Positions 1 through 12,099 of a DNA stretch of 64,000 nucleotides are shown piece after piece; the first letter of the stretch is position 1, and every line of letters begins with the position of its first letter. The translations under genes were made by a program, and so were the position numbers. This DNA comes from Parascedosporium putredinis (Eukaryota; Ascomycota; Sordariomycetes; Microascales; Microascaceae), in the NCBI GenBank assembly GCA_949357655.1, contig CASHTG010000015.1, positions 124,001 through 188,000 on the forward strand, read 5' to 3'. A model generated the notes under the pieces. The model saw nothing but the letters and a program-made list of their open reading frames with translations, did not search any database and was not told where the DNA came from.

Positions 1-1188
1 TGTCGGGGCCGCCGAACCTCCACGCAAAAATGATCTCTTCCAAGCTTGAGGCTTATCGATGAAGCCGCGAACGCAAAGGCTGAGCAACATCTTGCTAATA
101 ATCGATCTACAAACCTACCTTCTTTGATCTTGGCGGGCCTTTTGAAGTGGACTCCGCCCTGGCCCTATCGAGGCTTGGCACATGAGGATTGCATCCATCT
201 TCTGTGGTCAATCTTCTGAGCAGATCTGCAACCTTAGTCATCTCGACATGACATATCTAGATCTCAGATGTTATCTCGACTAAATGACTTCGTATATGTC
301 TGGCCAGTCGGATCTAGAAAATCGATCCTTGGTCTGTGATTAAAACACCGCCGCTGATAATTGGCGTCATCCCTTCCGTATCAATCCTCCGGACTGGCAT
401 ACTACGATAAATCTTAACATACGGCTCCCAGCGCTTATCCCTTGAACTGACGATGGGCTATATAAACAATGACCAGGACGCTGTCAATCCTTAAAAGGCT
501 CAAGAAGACTATCGCAATCTAGAACTTTCTGGCCGAACCCTGCTCCTTCTAAACCGGAGGTGCCCCAACCCGAAGAGGGAAATGCCGGCTTTCTATACGT
601 CTAAGCTGAGGTTGTGTAGTAAAGGTTGTGAGGCTGCTTCGATCGACCAAAAATGTGGCAGTGGCGTAGCGGCACTCGGAGTCTGACCTCATCGCGAAAC
701 ACACGACGCAGACTCACGGAAAATATCGACAATCTTATCCTAGCTATCCACGGCGCAGCCGGCACCGATCCAGAGAGAACGTGGTCATGTCCATGCTGGT
801 ATTGAAGACACGAAGGCTCTGCTTGAAAGAAAAGTGCTGGCCAAATCTCATCGGGAATTCGCGGTTGGCTTGACGCCCTCGATGCCGGTACCAATTTCAA
901 TCTACGCGATGTAAACAAGCACCGGGGCACAGGCTTGTGACTGGCCCTACTGATACATGGATATCTATCTGCGAGGCCGTCATGGACATAGTTGATGAGC
1001 TATGCCTAATCGTGACCGGGCGGTGTTGACTGACCTGGTTGTTTTAGTCTAACATGGTAAGATAACTTTATTATGCCTACGAATGCTTGGCTAGTTCTAG
1101 ATCGCCAGACTTGACACTTACCCGCCAACAATGGATGTCGTTGCTGGCGAGATCGATAGAACATGAAGCTTGTCTAGTCCCACTCTGC
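1..1188. other. Gene-free left edge
   Basis: No reading frame here shows coding character or recognisable motifs. A TATATAAA string lies near 458 but no start with a sensible protein follows it. The stretch is richer in stops than the coding parts of the window and could hold old decayed sequence, but no family can be named. Confidence 0.4.
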
Positions 1189-2856
1189 TTATTTTGATTG
1201 ATAATAGTAACGAGACGCTGTATCGTACTCTAGAATGATTTCCGCCTCCATCATGTCGTCGCTAATAATTATTTGATCCCATATCCTAATCTCGTAGGCA
1301 TTGGCAGTTGAACCTGGTACAACTTTGGCGCAAAGATACCTTGGTTTCTTTTCTCGGTCGTGGTCCCCACCAGTAGTTTCGTCCGACGCCCCTTCAGAAT
1401 GGCATGTCTTCGAATCCGTGGAGCAGAGAACTAAGGCTAGATCGGAGGAGCTCGTGCCCGTTGAGTCCCGCGGGGCGGAACTCCACTTCACAACCATACC
1501 AGACCTGATGCGCTGTTTGAAGGGGATGGCCTCCACTTGTGAATCCATGGGGTGTCTAGAATCTTTCCTAAACCCCACCACCTTATTACCTTCCCTTGAA
1601 TCACCACTGGCCTCAAGAGCACTACTATCTAGACCTGCAGTCAAAGGTTCGGCTATCAAGACGCGCAGTAACTCGGCATAGCGAAGAGTATTCTTGCTTG
1701 CTCCCGCGTCAGCGAGACTGGGATTAATGCAGGCGAGGACAACCGTTTTGCATGGCCGCTCCGACGATGGATCGAAGACGTGCTTGAGGATTCTGGTCAA
1801 GGAGCTCTGCCGAAACGGCACATGGGGCTTCTTCAACCTTGACTTGGATCCACGGCTGGCGTCCCACTCGGCCTTTCCGCGAATGCAATCCTTGAGCGCC
1901 GAGAGACTGATGTTGATCTCGCGGGTCTCGCGCATCCGGTCGTTCTTGTGGGAGGCAATGTCCCGCGCGACCTCGGAGCCCGCGAGGTCGATGAGGTAGA
2001 GGAGGCCGTCCCGTCCCGTGACGGCAGGATTCTCGATGCGGATGCGGCAGATGGCATGGGACCGCGACGATGCATCGTTCTTCATGGTCGAGGCGGTTTT
2101 GCGAAAAGAGGCCGCCTTGTCGATGAGGTCTAGGATGTCTTCCTGTACTGCACGGGATGCTCGTTCGCGCCCGATAGATGCGTGGTGCCGGAGGAGTCTT
2201 CTCGGATGGAGATGGGCTCGCGTGAGTTGAGGAGGTCGAAGGCGGAGTTTCCCGCGAGTTCGATGATGGTGATGTGAAGTCGTCTTTCGCCGTTCTGATG
2301 GCCGCTTACCAGTGCGTCGGCGACGAGCTCCTCTAGCCGGCTTACCGTAAAAGTCTTGCCGGAGCCGGTTTGGCCGTAGGCGAAGAGGGTGCCGATGCCC
2401 CCGTCCCAAGCGAGCGGGATTAGGTCCGTGACCAGATTGTCGAAGATCTCTTCGGTGGAGGCATCGGCGTCGAACAGCCGATCAACCTCGTAGTTGAAGG
2501 ACTTTATGGAATTGTTCGTCAGCGAATGCACTTGCCTTTCTTTGTGCGGGCGCGCAACAACAAATGATAGCATAACGTACCTTGAGGATGGGTCGCCCGC
2601 GCGGGTGGTTATACAAGTCGTGGATGTCCACCACGGAACCGTGGCGCTGCTGGGACGACCGTTGCCGGGGAAAGACGGCGCAGGGATAGCCGGCGGCGAC
2701 GTCCTCGTCGAGCAGCGGGCGGATTCTGGCCCCCACGACCATGCTGGGGTTTCCGACCGTTGGTGTCTGCTGCGCTGGGTCCGGGCCGGCGCGGGGCTTT
2801 AGTGCGCCGACGAGTTTCCGGTATAAGGCGGCGTTTTGGAGGTAGAATTGGTCCAT
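1189..2856 (-). CDS. Kinesin-like motor protein (compact, kinesin-13-like)
   Basis: Microtubule motor ATPase. Exon 1 runs 2856-2581, an intron (GTACGT...AAG) spans 2502-2580, and exon 2 runs 2501-1189. The ATG at 2856 opens a short N-terminus that leads straight into the first motor strand (VVGARIRPLLDED). The nucleotide-binding set is complete: P-loop GQTGSGKT, switch I NDASSRSHA, switch II DLAGSE, then the microtubule-binding stretch HVPFRQSSLTRILK and the end of the motor core NTLRYAELL. The frame breaks once near 2140 (between GANEHPVQ and QEDILDLI), where one base is missing; motor conservation continues across it. The implied protein is about 529 aa, so the motor makes up most of it, and the roughly 170-residue tail shows no obvious coiled coil. 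The short N-terminus and motor sequence resemble kinesin-13 or orphan fungal kinesins; the subfamily is uncertain. No operon-like partner is adjacent. Confidence 0.85.
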
Positions 2857-3807
2857 TTTACAGTGTGTAGAAGAGTCGCGCGGAATTTCTTTTGGGGTCT
2901 CTCAATGTAATTCAATACAATGGATGGACTCTTCAAATTGTTTAGCTGGGTGGCTTTTGATTTTATGCTAGAAAAACCTAACCCGTTTGCTCAATTCGGG
3001 GACGAAAACAAAACAACATTGAAGCTGCACCAACCAAATATGTACACAATGGATAGGCAACAGAATAACGGGCAGCATGAGTCGTGAGTCGCCACCACTG
3101 AAACGAGGACTAACGACGTCACGTGTGCTAGCAATAGATAAGTTGGAGACCGTCGGGATCGTTTCTCCTGTCTTTTGCGGAATAGCTCTAACTCGTGGGT
3201 TGGGCTCGGCGAATTGAGCTTGAAGTTCCTACCAATGAAGCATTTAACCATTTGAAAGGATGAATGGGGCCATGGCCTTCGCGTTTCAGTGGTCGAAACG
3301 GCCAAGGGAGGCCATTACCAATACCATTGGAGTTACGAGTTACAGCGATGCCATAGCATCTGGATATTCGTTCGCACCGCAACGCCCGGTCCCCTCCACC
3401 CCAAGTTTCCTCATTAGGCCGAGATGCAAGTCCATCAGGTTTTCGGCCCGATAAGAGTTGCTGGAACGAAACCAAAGCCCCTCCCAAGAATGAAAATAAA
3501 TTGATATACAGTTGAACCGGGGTCTATGCCTCAAGAGGGCCCTGTCGAATCCTGATATAATCATTCCACAATCCTGAGTAACACTAATGGATGTTATTTG
3601 ACGCTCTTAGTCCGCTATTAGTTCCTTGGAGCTCTTTTAAGATAGTTTCTAAATGCAACGTATCTATATCGACAGACTATGCCTGCGTGTCTAATTCGTG
3701 CTGGTTAGAATTAAAGCAAGAATTACAAACATAAAGGGCCTCCATGATCTTCATCGCCTGATGCAAACAGTGACCCTTTAGGTCAGCTGGGTCAAGCCCA
3801 AACCCGG
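2857..3807. other. Intergenic between kinesin and MFS genes
   Basis: This holds the upstream region of the kinesin gene and the 3' flank of the MFS gene. No convincing ORF, RNA gene or repeat was seen. Confidence 0.4.
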
Positions 3808-5725
3808 CTACTGATGGGTGCTGCGAAGTTTGCGGGGATTGGCAAACAGGGAGGCAATCAAAGCGACTCCAGCAAATGCTGTTGATGCGGCAAACGCATA
3901 GCGAATTCCTTGATAATACACTAGACGTGCCGAGAGCTGGACATCGGGCGGCAGATCTTTGAGAGCGGTCACCGAGTGCCGAATTTCTTCGATCAACTGT
4001 AGAAGATGAGGGTCAGTTTCGCAACAGAAGATGGTGAATGAGGTGTAGAGCACGGATGGCACGTACCTCCCACTTATTGGGGATGTCGCCGAGAGCAGCG
4101 GGTAGCAGTGTCTTGAGAGTAGTTTGCACGATGGCAGACGTGATAGCTACGCCCCAGACTGTGCCGAGGGATCTAATGAGGTATACCGTGGAGGCGGAGA
4201 CGGCGTGGTCTAGAAGGTAAAATCGGTTAGGTGATTTTTCAGAACCAACAGAAAACGGTAGGCGAGTTTGCCATTTCATAGTCCAACATACCTGCATGAT
4301 CAAATGAAGCTAGGGTCGTGAAGAGAATAGCTGGATAGATGATTCCCTGGCCAAGGTTTGCGGGGAAGATGTACAGAAGATACTTCCACTGAGAGTCCTC
4401 GAATTGGAGAGATGTGACTAGTGAATTCCCAAACAGCATGAGGAGAGCTCCGAGCCGGACGAGCCAGATGAGCTTGCCCCAGCTGGACATGACGATTCCG
4501 CCACTAGCCCGCCGAGAGGGGTGGCTAGGGATGGGATGGCGAGGCGGGCACCGGCTTTGGTAGCGGAGTCAAGGAGTACGACTTGGAAGAAAAGGGGAAG
4601 CATGAATAGATACTACAGATGGATTCCCTGGTTAGCTTTGGATGGTAATGAGCGAAATGATGACTAGTCTTACCGCATAAGCTGCTACACCAGCGCAAAC
4701 ATTGGAGATCTCTGTAAGAATAGGTAGCGCTCCCTTAAGCATGCGTAGGGGGATGACTGGAATAGCAGAAGTGCGCGCCTCCACGACGATAAACAAGGCT
4801 AAGAGGACAAGACTGCCGAGTAAGGACCCGATAACCCACGGACTGCTCCAGGGCAGCTCGTTCCCGCCGAGGCTCAGGCCAATCAACTGGACGGAGACTG
4901 CGGTAACTAGCAGGAAGGCACCGGAAAAGTCTACCCTGTTCCACACGGTAGCGAGTGAGTGATCCAGCCCGAAGCCGCCTTCGGGGTTTCGTATGACGAG
5001 GTAGCCGAGGACGAGGGCGAAGATGGAAAGCGGAACCTGTAAGAGGAAACACCAGCGCCAGCCGATGTGGTCGGCGATGGTGCCGCCGAAGGACGCGCCG
5101 GCCACGGCGCCGAAGCCAAACATGCCGTTCTGGAAAGCTTGGTACATACCGCGCCGCTTGAAGGGGATCATGTCAGAGTTGACGATGGTAGCTATATCAA
5201 CGTAAACGGGTTAGCGGCTTGCCACTTTGGAAACAAAAACAGTGTATTTTTCACTTACCCATGGTCATCAAGCCTCCACCACCGAAGCCAGTCAAGGCGC
5301 GCATGCAGTTGAGGGTCACGATATCCCGAGCGACACCGCACCCGAGGCAGCCGAGGCCAAACGTGACGCTGCTCACGAAAAAGCACACCCTCCGGCCAAA
5401 GATGTCGGAGAAGCGGCCGTAGAGGGGCTGGAAGGCGGTGCTGGTGACGAGGTAGGAGGTGGTGAGCCAGGAGGCCGTGTTGGCGGCGTCGAATTCGGAA
5501 CTGATGACGGCGTAGGTGGCGGCGGTGATGGTTCCGTCGAAGCCGTAGAGGAAGACGTTGGACATGATGGCGAGCTGGATCCAGATGAAGCCGGCGGGGG
5601 TTTCCATTGTGTCCCCGGGGCGGTCCCGGGGCTTGGAGTAGAGGTTGGTCCTCCCGGGCATCTAGAACCGGGGCGGTCCGGGAGGATTGCCTGGAGGATG
5701 GCATGTTTGTGGGTTGTGTTGCCAT
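3808..5725 (-). CDS. MFS transporter, drug/H+ antiporter or vacuolar amino-acid type (DHA2-like)
   Basis: Multi-pass proton-coupled transporter. Five exons are supported by clean splice sites, with introns at 5192-5258, 4613-4673, 4210-4291 and 3997-4066. Visible motifs are FGYG-like FLYGFDGTITAATYAVIS in the first helix, the loop 2-3 motif GRFSDIFGRR, and GWRWCFLLQVPL at helices 5-6. The rest is repeated hydrophobic segments, about 14 in all, and a length of about 525-545 aa. There are two candidate starts. The ATG at 5661 is in frame with the body. The ATG at 5725 lies in another frame but encodes an acidic dileucine string EDQPLL, typical of vacuolar members, so it may be the true start with an indel between 5600 and 5660. 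A second break is near 4515, where one G is missing from a GG run between LGGLVA and GIVMSSWG. Substrate is not predictable; VBA-type basic amino acid or toxin export are the main alternatives. Confidence 0.85.
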
Positions 5726-7529
5726 TAGGGTGTGTATGCCGGAGTGTTAGAGGGAAATGAAGTCGGGTTTAGGAGGAGGAGAGGGTGGGACACGCTTGAA
5801 CGGGCGCCCGGGTATCCTCAAGTGCTTCCTCCCGGATGCTAGAACCCGTTGGGTCTTATCCGTGCCCGGCCAAGGGCCTGACCAAGTGGGAGAAAGCGGG
5901 GGGGAGGGTGCAACCGTATACGTCAATGAAGCGAGATCCTCTCTAACTAGCTTATCTCAAGCACGCAATTTCCTTGCGACAACACACCTATACTAGACAG
6001 GCACTGAAAATTCGGATGTGGCGTACACTCTACGCGATAAGAAAGCTTGCCAAAATTTTGTGCGACGTTGGCGGAATGGGGGAATCTTTCCGCCCCTGAC
6101 AACTTGGGACAAGGTTCGTTTTGACAGTTGGGAAACGAGCCAAGATTGGTGGATCGGTCGGCAACGGCGTGGGGTGGCGTTTCTTTAGACTACACTGCAC
6201 CCTTGAGATGAGAGGGGTGATTTGTCTGTAGAAAAATCTTTTCTTTTTCGTTTCCTTCAATTTCTTCCCTGGCTTCTCCATTTTCTCCTTGCCTCTTGTT
6301 CTTTTTGTCTTTTTCCTTGTGTAGCACGCACGATTTTGTAATCAGACCCACTAAAATAGAGTCGATCCCGGTCAAACAACTCCGACCCGACTCAAGAGAA
6401 AAAAGATTAATAATAATATAATTTGAAGAAAAAAGAGAAATAGGAAAAATAAGCGAGCAAAATCTGCTTGATATCTGGTCTGTTGGGAAGCGAGGTTCAC
6501 CTCAACTGCCTGCTATCAGTGTATCGTTCTTAGTTAGCGTGATACCGTACTGAAACGGATGGCTCGAGGCCTACGGATTAGTGAGGTTAGTGACCGAAGT
6601 ACGGTCAATTGGGGCTAACGCCTCCCCATCTGTTTGATAGCGTCCTCCTGCCACACCGACCAATTCTTGGGACAGGGCTCCCCTCTCTTGACTGCAGCTC
6701 TGCATACCGAGGAGTCATGCCGGGGAAGACCAAAGACAGACTGTAGATCACAACTGCCCCCACCATCAAGTCAACATTGCCGAGGAGTCGTTGGTGCAAT
6801 AGCTCATGCTTATTGGCCAATGGCTTTCGTCCCGTCCCCGCTAGGGCTTGAGCCCACTTGTGCTGTTCCAAGAAGCCAGGGGTGCGGGAAGGGAGGGTGG
6901 GGAGAGGAGAGGGGGCACGGCGGGCCATGTCACTCGGCATGCCGGCGGTCGGGTGTACCGGCGTCGATGCCAACCCAGTAAGCAGCTCGAGACGGTCGAC
7001 GTGGAGAAGTCCCGACCAACCAAGTCTTGCTCTCTGGAGCGGACAGAACGTTCTTTGGCTGCTAGGTAGGCCATTGCGAGCTGGTGCTCCTCCATGATGT
7101 CACGCCGGTCGAGTCAGAGCCGGTCCTGGATGATTGCGCCATTGTGATGGACATTGTTGCCAGAGATGGCGTTAGAATGGTTCATTGGTAGACATCGAGG
7201 TGTTCAAAAGAGAGACGCCTCCATCCACTAGCTGGAAGAATTTGGAAAGCCTGCTGGTTAAGCCTGACATTGCCTATACCAAATACGCAGTATCAGCAAC
7301 CTGAGCGATAAAAGAAAAAAACAAACCTAGGGGGACAAACCATATACTTTGTGTTCCACCAAAAAGATCTCTTTGTTTTATTTATTTTGGTTTTTCACCT
7401 TTTGCTTGCCTAACATCTCGCTTCTAGCCAGGATCGTGTACTTCACAAAGGTGAATGTACCTAATCCTTCAAGATGGCCTCGTTAACGGAGACGCTGACC
7501 ACCCTAGTTAACCACGGGTACACGCCAAC
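5726..7529. other. Intergenic, 1.8 kb, divergent promoter region
   Basis: It separates the divergent MFS and arylsulfotransferase genes and so carries both promoters. T-rich tracts lie at 6230-6320 and 7360-7420. Short ORFs near 6600-7100 occur in opposing frames without motifs and are treated as chance. Confidence 0.4.
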
Positions 7530-9383
7530 ATGAAGCACCTCGGCACCAAGGCCCTGCTGGGTTCGGCGCTGTTCCAAGCCGGCCTCGCCGACTGGCAGTT
7601 CCGCTCGCGCAGCGACCTCGCCCCGCCGCGACTCAACATCACCATCCCCGCCACCGGGGACGTGGAGCGCGGCTACCTGTTCGTCGCCCCCTTTGCCGGG
7701 CTGCAGGACACTCCGTCGGAGCAGCACGGCCCGCGCCAGGCTGGGCCGTACATCCTGCGCGACGACGGGGACCTCGTGTGGTCGGGCTACGCCATCTACA
7801 GCATCTGGTCGACCAATTTCCAGGCGGCTCGGTGGCGCGGGCAGGACGTGCTCTTCAGCTTCGAGGGCGACCATAACGCCGGGTACGGGCACGGGCACGG
7901 GCACATTACGCTGATGGATCGCCACTACGAGACGGTGCGGGAGCTGCGCGCGGGGAACCACAAGTTGGTGGATAAGCACGAGTTTCACGTCGTGGGGAGG
8001 AGACTGGGTTGATCCAGATCTACCAGCCTGTGGCGAGGGATTTGACTGCTTGGGGCGCGAAGCCGGAACAGCAGTGGATTGTGAATGCCATTATCCAAGG
8101 TAAGATGTTACGGTTCAATATTGTGCCGGGGCTTGGAGGTCGTGAATTGTTGATAGCTTTATGCTAACGGTAGGTGCGGGGTAGAACTTGACATTGCGAC
8201 CGGAAAAGTCCTGTTCGAGTGGGCTAGTCTTGACCACGTCACCCCGGACGGTAGGCTTTTCTTCTTAGCAATTCCGTAAGTAGTCCGCGAAGCTATACAC
8301 GCTAACCACCATCGGCACGCGTTATAGAAGCCATCCTCCCCATCAACCCCGGGCAAGCCGGCTCCGGGTACAACAGCTCCGACGCCTGGGACTACTTCCA
8401 CATCAACAGCGTCGACAAGGACGCCGACGGCAACTACCTGATCTCGGCGCGCGACGCCTGCTCCATCCACAAGATCAACGGCACCGACGGATCCATCATC
8501 TGGCGCCTCGCCGGCAAGAAGAGCTCGTTCCGGCTGGGCAAGGGAGTGGATTTCTGCTTCCAGCACCACGCGCGGTGGCTGGCGCAGGAGGAGGAAGGCG
8601 CGGTCGAGGTGATTAGCCTGTACGACAACAGCGCGCACGGGACGGAGCACGACGACGGCAACGAGGTGCGCACGGCGGCGACGAGCAGCGGCAAGGTCGT
8701 GCGCGTGGACACGCGCACGTGGGAGGCGGAGCTGGTGCAGGCGTTTTTCCCCCGACGACCTGTTATCCAAGAGCCAGGGGTCCACGCAGATCCTGCCTAA
8801 CGGCAACGCGCTGGTGAATTGGGGCTCCGAGGGAGCCGTGACCGAGTTCTTGCCCGACGGGACGCCCGTGTTTCACGCGTACATGGACTCGGGCGACCTG
8901 GGAGTCGGCGTACAGAATTACCGCGCGTTTCGGTTTAATTGGACGGGGATCCCGTCTGAGGAGCCGGCGATTGTCTCGCTTGCGGAGGATGGTGGCACGA
9001 CGGTGTACGTCTCGTGGAACGGGGATACGGAGACGGACGTATGGCGGTTCTACGAGGTCGTTGATGGCGTGGGGTCGAGACGGTTTCTCGGGGAGAAGAA
9101 GCGCACGAGCTTCGAGACTTCATTCAGTCTGCCGGGCAAGCGCGTGGGCGAGGTCGTTGCCGAGGCGGTGGACGAGCGTGGGCGGGTCTTGCGTGGAACG
9201 GCCGTCGCGCGGGTTGAGCCGGCGGTTTTCCCTGTGGCTGCGCCTTCTGCGGGGTTAGATTCTGCTAGGATCCGAAAGCCGCAGGTTAGCGGCCAGAGGC
9301 CGACGTTTGTTCTCTGGCGGTGGGCTGTGGCTGTTTTTGGTAGTTGGAAGGAGGAGGTGGACGTCGGCGGGGTGGAGCTCTGA
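7530..9383 (+). CDS. Arylsulfotransferase-family secreted protein (ASST-like, fungal)
   Basis: Member of the fungal arylsulfotransferase-like beta-propeller family (Pfam Arylsulfotran_2 type, by motif recall). Three exons: 7530-8099, 8185-8250, 8328-9383, with splice phases that join exactly (Q-E-L-D and D-E-A-I-L). The ATG at 7530 gives a hydrophobic N-terminus, a probable secretion signal. Family hallmarks are GPYILRDDGDLVWSG, KHEFHVV, WDYFHINSVDKDADGNYLIS, FCFQHHARW, SLYDNSAHG and SKSQGSTQILPNGNALVNWG. Two frame breaks occur: near 8000 one G is missing in a GGGG run, and near 8755 there is one extra C in a CCCCC run. They cancel, giving about 563 aa, the usual family length. The C-terminal third is an Ig-like or beta-rich segment, then a weak hydrophobic patch. 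Enzymatic activity of fungal members is mostly untested, so the name is by family only. Confidence 0.85.
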
Positions 9384-12099
9384 GTGAACCAATGAAGGCG
9401 CTTCTCCCTTCTCTCACCCATTTGTGTGTGTACCGCGCAGGCCAAGGATGAAGTTTACCCCGCTTCAGTATCAGAGATGGGAGGGGTGTTAGACGGAGAG
9501 AGAGGATGGGGAGTGTGTTGGGTTGTTGGGATATGGTGGGTAAGGGTTGGAGTACGGGTTTCATGCAAGCGGTGGGGATAGAACCGCGGGTATGCCACAC
9601 TTTGGCCCAGAAGCTGACAATATACCTTGCCATTTTCTCTTTTCCCACGTAACGGAATCCAGTGTGTCCTTTGCGGAACTAGTGCGCTTGTGTGCAGTGG
9701 GAGTGAAGATCAATCACCCGTTTTGGTTCACCCAGTCGTTTTGGTGATGCTGAGTTGTGTGAGTTCCGCGCCGACATGGGTATGGCCGAGCTTGGTAACG
9801 TCTGCATAAGAAGATGTCTTGGCCCTGAGGTTGTTGGGGCCGGTTTAAACGAAAGGCCGATGAGAGCAAGGTTGTGAACGGGGTACATCCCTCGGGCCAC
9901 CAAGGGCCAGTTATGTGGCCCGAAAGATGTGCCTGCGACTCGCCAGTTCACTAATATAGGTTTCGAGTCAATACATCGATCCATGTCCTTGACGTTCGAG
10001 CCCAAGCGAAAGGGGAACTTGGAATGGATGCCTTCCACTTTGCGCCACAAACGTTTTCGAAAATGTACTGCACTCTTCAGGACCGATGGCCTATCACTTG
10101 ACCCAGTTCTTTCCAACAAAAGCTTTCTAGCCAGAAGGATGACCTCTTCATGCAGGTTGGAGCTAGCGGAAGTCGAAAAGGGCGCCAGCTCGCCCCTTGG
10201 CAAGACCTGGTAGGGTCACGTCCCCCACCTGCCGCCCTGCCCTCTTGCTGCGCTTGAAGAATTCGGACGAGCCTATGGCATGCAGGTAATTGTAACGGGA
10301 ACGCCTGGCAGGGAGCAACGTCATAGAAGCCCCGGTGGTCTAGCCCCTCTTGGCTGAAGGCTCAATCAAGCCGCTCTCACACATCTCGGGAAAGCTGTCG
10401 AAAAACTTTCCTACTTTCCTTTTTTGTCTTATGGTTATCAGGCCAGAGAGACATCCTCTTTACCCTTTCGCCAAACCATGGACCCATCAAGGAGAAGCTC
10501 GTGTCAAACCTTTACCTAGAAGTGTGGGATACAGCAAAGGCTCACAATTCGCCTCCAGACGTGCAACCCCACTCGCGCCGTCGGTTTTTGGGGCCCGGAT
10601 CGACGAGCATTCATCCTTTCTCAACACCAGGCCCCATGCATGCGACGCTGGAAAAGGATACGGCGCTGCTGATCTCTGCTACCCTCGAGACCATCGCGAA
10701 CCCATCACGGGCTGGCGTAAGCGAGGAGGTAGGAGATGAGATCGCCCATCACTACGCTAATTCTCGATCCATGGCCGTGGTCATGTCCGATCCCGGCGAT
10801 GGGCTGGGTTGGGCATTTCTTCGTCTGGATTATTTGCTATGGATGCATGGATGGTAGAAAAATCCTTTGCGGTAGTACGTGAGGACAAAGGGGTTCAAGA
10901 AGGGGGAGGGGTTGTGTGTTGATTTCGCGACTCTTCGGCATTGTCAGTTTTGAGCTTTGAGAAGCTGATGGCACCTTGACTTGATTCGTCTCTTGTTTGT
11001 TTTTTTTTCTCTCTCCTTCTTGGCCTAAATTGGAAGTTTGAGTATGATAGGTCCCCGTCCAAGCTTCAAAGATGCTATTGCCCATGGGTTTGCGGGAGCA
11101 GTGGGCTGTTTTTGGTGTGGCATTTGGGCGGCATCTCTCTGAAAGCGGCAGGTGGGCCGGTCCGTGTTGTGTGAAAGGGGGTCGTACGAAGGATTGACCG
11201 TGGGAACCGTAGCGTAGGATCTAAAAGAGTTGGTGTTGAAGACCCTTGCGAATTTCTCGTGGGGACGATTCTCAGGGCCGAGGCCAAAGCCGGTGTTGTG
11301 GTTGATTACTCGACAAGTACCTGTTGCGTGGTAGTGGAGGATGAGAGGTTGTGGTGATGGAGAGGGGGAAAGCAGGGGTGATTGATCAGAGATGATCTGA
11401 TAAGATTAGAAAAAATCAATCGGCGGCCATTGAGGGCGGCATGTTCGGCACTCCAGGCGCTGAAAAGGGATCTGCCCCCACGACTCCCTCTTCTAGGACC
11501 CCCTGCTCGTCGTCCTCCAACCACGCCGTCTGCCAAGAGCCGACGTTCCTTGGATATTCGTGGTCCTTGAAGGAGGGACAAAATCGTGTGTCTAAGCTGA
11601 ACGAGGGCTAGCGCGACCGGGCTGCTGCAGGACATCCAGGCCTCCACAGGGACTAAGCCCGTCCGCCCCTTGGTTTTCCGAGGAATGCTGCCAGCGAAAG
11701 CGGAGGAAAGCCGCGATGAGGCAAAGCCATTGGGCCCGAGCACTGACGTCTGTCGGAGCCGTGGTCTCCTCTCGAGAGGAGGTGGGTGGTGAGGGTGAGA
11801 TGGGACATGTGCGGGGTTGTAATGGGGCGGTGATTGCCTCGCTCGAATCCCAGGGTCGGGTCACAAGGGCTAGGCAAGTAAGAAAGAACGGGAGAAAAAA
11901 ACAAAGAGCTTAGCTCGGGCTGGGTAGCTAGCAAGACGTTGGATGAAACCCTCAAGCCGACGCGACTATAAATGGGGCGACCTCTTCCGATGAGTTGAGG
12001 CCGTGGAATCTATCATCCATCCCTTCAAGTCCATCCATCACTTCACTTTCCAATACATCCTGCCATTCCCCTAATCAGTTCTCTTGTAACTCTGCCAAG
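9384..12099. other. Intergenic, 2.7 kb
   Basis: No ORF with recognisable domains. Two reading frames of 120-175 codons (9679-10203 minus and 10350-10857 plus) lack motifs. A TATA box for the downstream small secreted gene lies at 11967-11973. Confidence 0.4.
11967..11973 (+). promoter_or_regulatory. TATA box of the small secreted protein gene
   Basis: TATAAAT lies 127 nt upstream of the ATG at 12100, followed by a C/T-rich leader (CCATCCATC-type) typical of strongly expressed fungal genes. Confidence 0.5.

Noticed and set aside
601..930. Minus-strand ORF, and a plus-strand string resembling an ankyrin repeat (DALDAGTNFNLRDVN) near 870-925
   Set aside because: Only one weak repeat-like string with stops on both sides; no second repeat or domain to support it.
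6605..6973. 122-codon minus-strand ORF, with opposing plus-strand ORFs
   Set aside because: Low-complexity composition, no motif, no splice-linked partner.
9679..10203. 174-codon minus-strand ORF
   Set aside because: Begins at a TTG codon, not ATG, and has no recognisable domain.
10320..10400. tRNA-like start (GCCCCGGTGGTCTAG)
   Set aside because: No matching T-arm (GTTCGAATC-type) or acceptor stem downstream.
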